DNA from: Ignavibacteria bacterium
GTDB lineage: Bacteria > Bacteroidota > Ignavibacteria > Kapaibacteriales > UBA4661
Length of the DNA: 40,202 bases
Assembly (NCBI GenBank): GCA_947459425.1
Contig: CANHDJ010000030.1
Span: 1 to 40,202, forward strand
Reading direction: 5' to 3'
Shown: positions 35,888-40,202 of the stretch, piece by piece
How positions within the stretch are numbered: the first letter of the stretch is position 1
How the letters are laid out: the number at the start of each line of letters is the position of its first letter
Translations under genes and position numbers: made by a program
The notes under the pieces: generated by a model
Told to the model about the DNA's origin: nothing
Seen by the model: the letters and a program-made list of their open reading frames with translations, nothing else
Databases searched by the model: none

Positions 35888-37807
35888 ATGCACTCGTTTT
35901 TGATTTCTGCATTGCGCTCCACCACATTCTGCCTTTTTGCTTGCCTTTTTTGCTGCTTCAGTGCTGGGCTTTTTGCTCAACCTGCCGACTTGCCGCCACT
36001 TCAGCGCATAGACCCGCCGTTTTGGTGGGTTGGCATGAACAACCCAAATGTGGAGGTATTATTGTATGGCAAAAATATTGCTCAAGCAACTGTTACTGCT
36101 GATTATGCAGGAGTAAAAATTCTCAAGCGCGAGACGACCGAAAACCCCAATTATCTTTTTCTTACGCTCGCAATAAGCCCCAAGGCAAAGCCGGGCAATA
36201 TTATGTTTCATATTCGCAAAGGTGCGGACGCAATTTTCCGCACGATGCCCTTACTGGCACGGCAAAAAGGCTTAAAAGAGGCACAGGGCTTTAGCCAAGC
36301 CGATGCGGTCTATATGCTTATGCCTGACCGTTTTTCTAATGGCGACCCCTCGAATGATGTCGTGCCGGGCTTTCCCGATGGTATGCACCGCGATTCGCTT
36401 AATCTGCGGCATGGTGGCGATTTACAGGGCATTATCAATCATTTGGATTATATCCGCGACCTCGGTATGACGGCTGTTTGGTGTACGCCGCTTATCGAAA
36501 ACAACATGGATAAATACTCCTATCATGGCTATGCGTTCACGGATTTCTACGCCATCGACAAACGATTTGGAACGAATAATGATTACCGTCGTTATGTGGA
36601 TTCTTGCCACAAGCGCGGCTTAAAAGTTATTCAAGATGTTGTCCTCAACCATATGGGCGACAATAACTATCTCGCAAAAGACCCGCCCTCGCCCACATGG
36701 ATTAACGATTTCAGCGCTGCCAAAGCAAGCACCAACTGGAAAAAAGAATTTCGCCGTCCGAATTATCGCACTTCTACGCATTCCGATCCTTACGCTTCCG
36801 ACTACGACAAGCGTGGAATGACCGAGCGTTGGTTTGATTGGATGATGCCGGACTTTAACGGTAATGAGCCGCATCTGGCGACGTATCTGATTCAAAATAC
36901 GATTTGGTGGATTGAATTTGCTGGTTTGGATGGCTTGCGTGTGGATACGTACCCCTATCCGGCAAAAGAATTTTCGACAAAATGGGCGAAAGCTATTTTT
37001 GCGGAATATCCGCGTTTAGGGATGGTTGGCGAGGTCTGGATTACCGAAAGTGTTGGAATGTCGTCGTATTGGCAGGCGGGTGTGAAAAATAAAGATGGAT
37101 TTGCCTCTGCGCTGCCCGCTATTACAGACTTTCCGCTCAATGCGGCACTTGGAGCGGCTTTTTCGGAAAAAGAAGAGTGGGGAAGCGGTATGATTAAAGT
37201 GTACAATACCTTGGCTCAAGATTTCCTCTATGCCGATGCGACAAAAAACGTTATTTTTCTGGATAATCACGATCTGACCCGCTATCTTTCTGCTGTTGGC
37301 GATGATGTGCGCAAACTTAAAATGGCGCTCACGCTGTTGATGACCTTACGTGGAACACCGCAGATTTACTACGGTACAGAAATTGGTATGACGGGCATCA
37401 AAGACCCTGACCCGCTTGTGCGCAAAGATTTTCCGGGTGGTTGGCAGGGCGACAATGCGAATGCCTTCACATCACAAGGGCGCACCGAAAAGCAAAATGA
37501 GATTTTTAATCATCTGCGTACACTCGGCACATGGCGCAAAACGAAGGCTGTTGTCCATTCCGGTAAACTCATGCAGTTTGTTCCTTCCGATGGCGTATAT
37601 GCCTATTTCCGCTATAATGCCAATGAAACCGTTATGGTCGTAACGAATAATAACGACACCGAAAGTACCGTCAAAACTGAGCGCTTCGCCGAGCGCATAA
37701 AAGGCTTCACAAAAGCGCGTAATGTCCTGACAGGCGAAGCAATCACATCAATCGGGAATCTGACGATTCCGGCAAAAACGGCGTTAGTGCTGGAATTGCA
37801 GAAATAG
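35888..37807 (+). CDS. Secreted GH13 alpha-glucan hydrolase (cyclomaltodextrinase/neopullulanase-like, SusA-type)
   Basis: 639 residues beginning with a signal peptide (about 1-31, CLFACLFCCFSAGLFAQ). Residues 36-120 resemble the N-terminal beta domain of cyclomaltodextrinases. The (beta/alpha)8 barrel follows with intact GH13 motifs: DVVLNHMGDN (250-259), GLRVDTYPY (349-357, nucleophile D353), GEVWI (381-385, acid/base E382) and FLDNHD (457-462, transition-state D462). A C-terminal beta domain ends near 639. The enzyme is expected to hydrolyse alpha-1,4-glucans or maltodextrins in the periplasm or outside, like SusA/neopullulanase. No SusC or SusD pair lies beside it. The ATG at 35888 begins the signal peptide; an in-frame GTG at 35822 is a less likely start. 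The next gene starts 26 bp after the stop, suggesting an operon. Confidence 0.93.
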   Translation: MHSFLISALRSTTFCLFACLFCCFSAGLFAQPADLPPLQRIDPPFWWVGMNNPNVEVLLYGKNIAQATVTADYAGVKILKRETTENPNYLFLTLAISPKAKPGNIMFHIRKGADAIFRTMPLLARQKGLKEAQGFSQADAVYMLMPDRFSNGDPSNDVVPGFPDGMHRDSLNLRHGGDLQGIINHLDYIRDLGMTAVWCTPLIENNMDKYSYHGYAFTDFYAIDKRFGTNNDYRRYVDSCHKRGLKVIQDVVLNHMGDNNYLAKDPPSPTWINDFSAAKASTNWKKEFRRPNYRTSTHSDPYASDYDKRGMTERWFDWMMPDFNGNEPHLATYLIQNTIWWIEFAGLDGLRVDTYPYPAKEFSTKWAKAIFAEYPRLGMVGEVWITESVGMSSYWQAGVKNKDGFASALPAITDFPLNAALGAAFSEKEEWGSGMIKVYNTLAQDFLYADATKNVIFLDNHDLTRYLSAVGDDVRKLKMALTLLMTLRGTPQIYYGTEIGMTGIKDPDPLVRKDFPGGWQGDNANAFTSQGRTEKQNEIFNHLRTLGTWRKTKAVVHSGKLMQFVPSDGVYAYFRYNANETVMVVTNNNDTESTVKTERFAERIKGFTKARNVLTGEAITSIGNLTIPAKTALVLELQK

Positions 37808-37833
37808 TTTTCATCACCCACGATTACCTTTTC

Positions 37834-40059
37834 ATGCTGAATTTGCGACATTTTTCCTCCGCGATACTCGTTGTTGCACTCTTTTGGGCGATATTGCCTA
37901 GCACAGCCTCGGCACAATCGCTCATGCAAGCCTTAGAGCGCATAAACTGGGCAAAGTCAAACAAGGGATTGCCCGACACAAGCACGATTGTCCGCGCATT
38001 TGCCTTGAACGGAAAAAATCTTTTTGTTGCTGTTTTTGGTTCTGGTGTCTTTCGCTCTACCGATAACGGTGTGAGTTGGAAGCCAGCAAACAAGGGGCTG
38101 AAAAATTTTGATATTTGGTCGCTGACCGTCAAAGGGGCAACGCTTTACGCGGCAACAACAAAAGGATTATTCTTCTCTGCGGATAATGCTCAAACATGGC
38201 GTAAAAGCGAGGTTGTGGCAGATGTTCACTCCGTAGCGTTTACGGATAAAGCTATCGTGTTGGGATCGCTTGATAGTATTATGATTTCATCGGATAATCA
38301 AAAGACATGGCAAGTACCGTATCGGGGTAATAAAAATTGGCTTATCAAATCCCTCGTTGTCAATGGCGGGGTTCTTTTTGCCGGAACCTCCGGCGGGATA
38401 TTGCGTTCAACCGATGGCGGGGCAACATGGCTTTCTGCAAACACAGGATTTACCCACTCAATAGAAGTCTGGTCACTGGTGGTGAATAAAGGGGTTCTTT
38501 TTGCTGCAACTGCCGATGGGATCTATCAATCCGTCAATAACGGCGACCTCTGGACAGCAACGCCCAACCGCGAGAATACACGATCGCTCATTGCTATCAA
38601 TGGTGTACTCTATGCTGGCGCGATTGGCGCAGTTTTGCGGTCAACCGATAATGGTGCTTCATGGCGTGTATCGCACGAGGGCTTGCCAAATCTCAACATT
38701 TGGGCAGTGGCATCAATGGGAAAGAGCGTTTTTGCCGGAACAACCGATGGTGTTTATGAAGTCGAAGAAGCATTGGCATTTGGTGGTCGGAAAATAACGA
38801 TTGGTGCCGAGCGGGTCATTGCCGAGCCGCTTCTTCGAGCAACAGCACTTACGCCGAACTCCGAAGACAATGCGGCAGAGGAAGAGCCGCTTACCAAAAT
38901 TACGATGGAGGAATTCCCCAGCGATAAAATTCACTCGCTTTTGAACTACGTTTTTTTTGATGAAAATTCAGCCTATATACCACTTCGATACAAGCAATTA
39001 AGCGGCACCAAAGATGCGAAAGAATTTGTGCCGGAGCGTCTGGTGAACCGCGAAACATTAGAAGTTTATTACGATTTGCTCAATATTATCGGACACCGAA
39101 TGCAGCAAAGCAGCAAAGCAACCGTCAGCCTGATAGGATGCAATGCTCAAAGCGGCTTCGAGACGCACAACACCGAAATTTCCTTCCGTCGCGCACAAGC
39201 CGTGCAGCAGTATTTGTCGGCAGTCTGGAATATCTCGGCTTCACGGATTTTGATAGAGCCGCGTGATTTACCAGAAAAACCCTCCAAACAGGGCGATGCT
39301 CAAGGTGACCAAGAAAATCGCCGTGTCGAAATCTATGCTTCATGGGATATTTTGAAACCCGTTATTTTGACCGATACCTTGCGCGATGCCTTGCCCGTCG
39401 TCGTGCGCTTGCGTCCGCAAATTCTTGATACTGCCGGAGTGTTGCGCTGGCGTTTGAACATCGAACAGTCCGGCAAAACGCTTAAACGCTGGGTGGGTGG
39501 TGGGTATGGTTCGTTGCCGAATTATCTGGATTGGTATGTCAGCAAAAAACAAAGCGCCATTCCGCTTGATACTAGTGCCGTGCAATGCCTGTTGGAAGTT
39601 ACCTACAAATACCAATCCAAGCCCGTTACTTCGCGCCTTTTGACAATTCCCGTCGAGAGAATTTCTCTTGCGGAGAAGCGTTCCAGAAAGGCTCCCGACC
39701 TCGCTAAAAATCGGTATAATCTCATTCTTTTTGATGTCGGCTCGGACAAACTGTCCGGCGTGAATGAGCGCATCGTCACATCTATTCGGAATACAACGGT
39801 CTTTGCAAGCACATCCACCGTGCGGGTGCTGGGTTTCACGGATGCCGTTGGTACCGAAGAGACCAATCTTTTTCTTTCGCAGCGCCGCGCCGAAGCCGCC
39901 ACGCAAAGCCTCGGCGTTACACCGCAACTTGTCCGACAGCTTTTTGTCAAAGGTCGTGGTGAGGCACTTCCTCTTCTCTACGAAAATGAAAACCCCGAAG
40001 GGCGCTTCTATTGCCGTTCCGTCATTATTGAGATTGACACACCGATTCAATACAAGTAA
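37834..40059 (+). CDS. BNR/YCF48-type propeller protein fused to two OmpA-like domains
   Basis: 741 residues. A signal peptide (about 1-27, ILVVALFWAILPSTASAQ) precedes a propeller (about 40-310) built of 'G.FRSTDNG.SW' motifs, for example GVFRSTDNGVSWKP and GILRSTDGGATWLS. Two OmpA-like regions follow. The first (about 370-505) opens VFFDENSAYI and closes NRRVEIYASW. The second (about 625-741) opens LFDVGSDKL and closes LSQRRAEAATQSL...GRGEALPLLYENENPEGRFYCRSVIIEI, with the NPEGR.Y.RSV motif typical of OmpA. Expected to bind peptidoglycan while exposing the propeller at the outer membrane. Lies 26 bp after the GH13 gene and ends just before putative mobile-element sequence. Confidence 0.85.
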   Translation: MLNLRHFSSAILVVALFWAILPSTASAQSLMQALERINWAKSNKGLPDTSTIVRAFALNGKNLFVAVFGSGVFRSTDNGVSWKPANKGLKNFDIWSLTVKGATLYAATTKGLFFSADNAQTWRKSEVVADVHSVAFTDKAIVLGSLDSIMISSDNQKTWQVPYRGNKNWLIKSLVVNGGVLFAGTSGGILRSTDGGATWLSANTGFTHSIEVWSLVVNKGVLFAATADGIYQSVNNGDLWTATPNRENTRSLIAINGVLYAGAIGAVLRSTDNGASWRVSHEGLPNLNIWAVASMGKSVFAGTTDGVYEVEEALAFGGRKITIGAERVIAEPLLRATALTPNSEDNAAEEEPLTKITMEEFPSDKIHSLLNYVFFDENSAYIPLRYKQLSGTKDAKEFVPERLVNRETLEVYYDLLNIIGHRMQQSSKATVSLIGCNAQSGFETHNTEISFRRAQAVQQYLSAVWNISASRILIEPRDLPEKPSKQGDAQGDQENRRVEIYASWDILKPVILTDTLRDALPVVVRLRPQILDTAGVLRWRLNIEQSGKTLKRWVGGGYGSLPNYLDWYVSKKQSAIPLDTSAVQCLLEVTYKYQSKPVTSRLLTIPVERISLAEKRSRKAPDLAKNRYNLILFDVGSDKLSGVNERIVTSIRNTTVFASTSTVRVLGFTDAVGTEETNLFLSQRRAEAATQSLGVTPQLVRQLFVKGRGEALPLLYENENPEGRFYCRSVIIEIDTPIQYK

Positions 40060-40075
40060 TACTATTTTGATTTTA

Positions 40076-40202
40076 GCATCCTTGCCGTAAACCCCCTGCC
40101 TTTAGGCATGGGGATATAAGGCATTGTGCTTCAGCCAGGAGGTAGTGTCGGTCTGCACCGTCTTCGGTGCAGGGCGGCGCTCCGACTAGCGAAGCACAGT
40201 CC
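40076..40202 (-). ncRNA. Putative omega-RNA / right end of an IS200/IS605 TnpB element
   Basis: Minus-strand sequence shows nested stems: an outer TGTGCTTC/GAAGCACA pair (40125-40132 with 40191-40198), GTCGG/CCGAC (40147-40151 with 40182-40186), an 8-bp hairpin CTGCACCG/CGGTGCAG (40153-40160 with 40165-40172), and a terminal hairpin at 40092-40113 of the form CCCC.TGCC TTTA GGCA.GGGG (as seen on the plus strand). A terminal GCC-TTTA-GGC hairpin following structured RNA resembles IS605-type right ends and TnpB guide RNAs that I know from other genomes. The tnpB gene would lie beyond the right edge. It is placed on the minus strand by this inference only, and borders the stop codon of the propeller/OmpA gene by 16-30 bp. 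Confidence 0.4.

Overview
The window looks like part of a chromosome from a Gram-negative bacterium of the Bacteroidota/Chlorobiota (FCB) group, with roughly 50% GC. Several features point there: a C-terminal type IX secretion (T9SS) sorting domain on a 1084-residue surface protein, two large periplasmic 'two-component regulator propeller' sensors, a head-GIN-domain (DUF2807) protein, OmpA-like cell-wall proteins with BNR-type propellers, a secreted GH13 glucanase and menaquinone synthesis (MenA). A Kapabacteria- or Ignavibacteria-like lineage seems plausible, but the genus cannot be fixed from this sequence alone.

Layout. 1-3120 is an accessory edge: the N-terminal part of an IS630-type transposase running off the left end, a 92-bp perfect-ended palindromic element, and a stand-alone MmeI-like fused restriction-methyltransferase. 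3121-3589 is non-coding and carries a compact array of stem-loops. 3590-6844 is the T9SS cargo protein, closed by a strong terminator. 7087-8766 (minus) holds a family 2 glycosyltransferase and menA. 9054-10085 is a T4 Rnl1-type RNA ligase with its own terminator. 10224-14624 (plus) is mostly housekeeping: gcvT, a glycosyltransferase, a thioredoxin-fold protein and gap. 14894-17188 is a secreted ChW/fascin-like/CAP fusion. 17233-23741 (minus) holds a propeller-PP2C sensor phosphatase coupled to a GIN-domain protein, an orphan PhoR-like kinase and a PhzF isomerase. 24024-27164 holds birA, a lipoprotein, a tiny DUF2256 protein and pepA. 27258-30347 is a secreted repeat protein, followed by murQ (minus). 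31570-40059 holds a propeller histidine kinase, a secreted coiled-coil protein, a GH13 enzyme and a BNR-propeller/double-OmpA protein. The right edge (about 40080-40202) contains nested hairpins that resemble the right end and omega-RNA region of an IS200/IS605 TnpB element lying outside the window on the minus strand.

How the genes fit together. Core metabolism (gap, gcvT, menA, birA, pepA, murQ) is interspersed with envelope and surface biology (T9SS cargo, CAP protein, OmpA-like protein, GH13 enzyme, lipoproteins, glycosyltransferases) and with membrane sensors whose propeller input modules are shared but whose outputs differ (PP2C phosphatase versus histidine kinase). No response regulator, no tRNA or rRNA and no CRISPR array was seen. 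Factor-independent terminators are well formed (after the T9SS cargo gene, the RNA ligase, gap and pepA). Shine-Dalgarno sites are weak or absent before most genes, with exceptions such as gap and the CAP fusion gene.

No unequivocally new system was identified. The items most worth a second look are the bacterial T4-type RNA ligase, the ChW/fascin/CAP fusion with an altered CAP site, the putative omega-RNA end, the palindromic MITE-like element and the stem-loop array.
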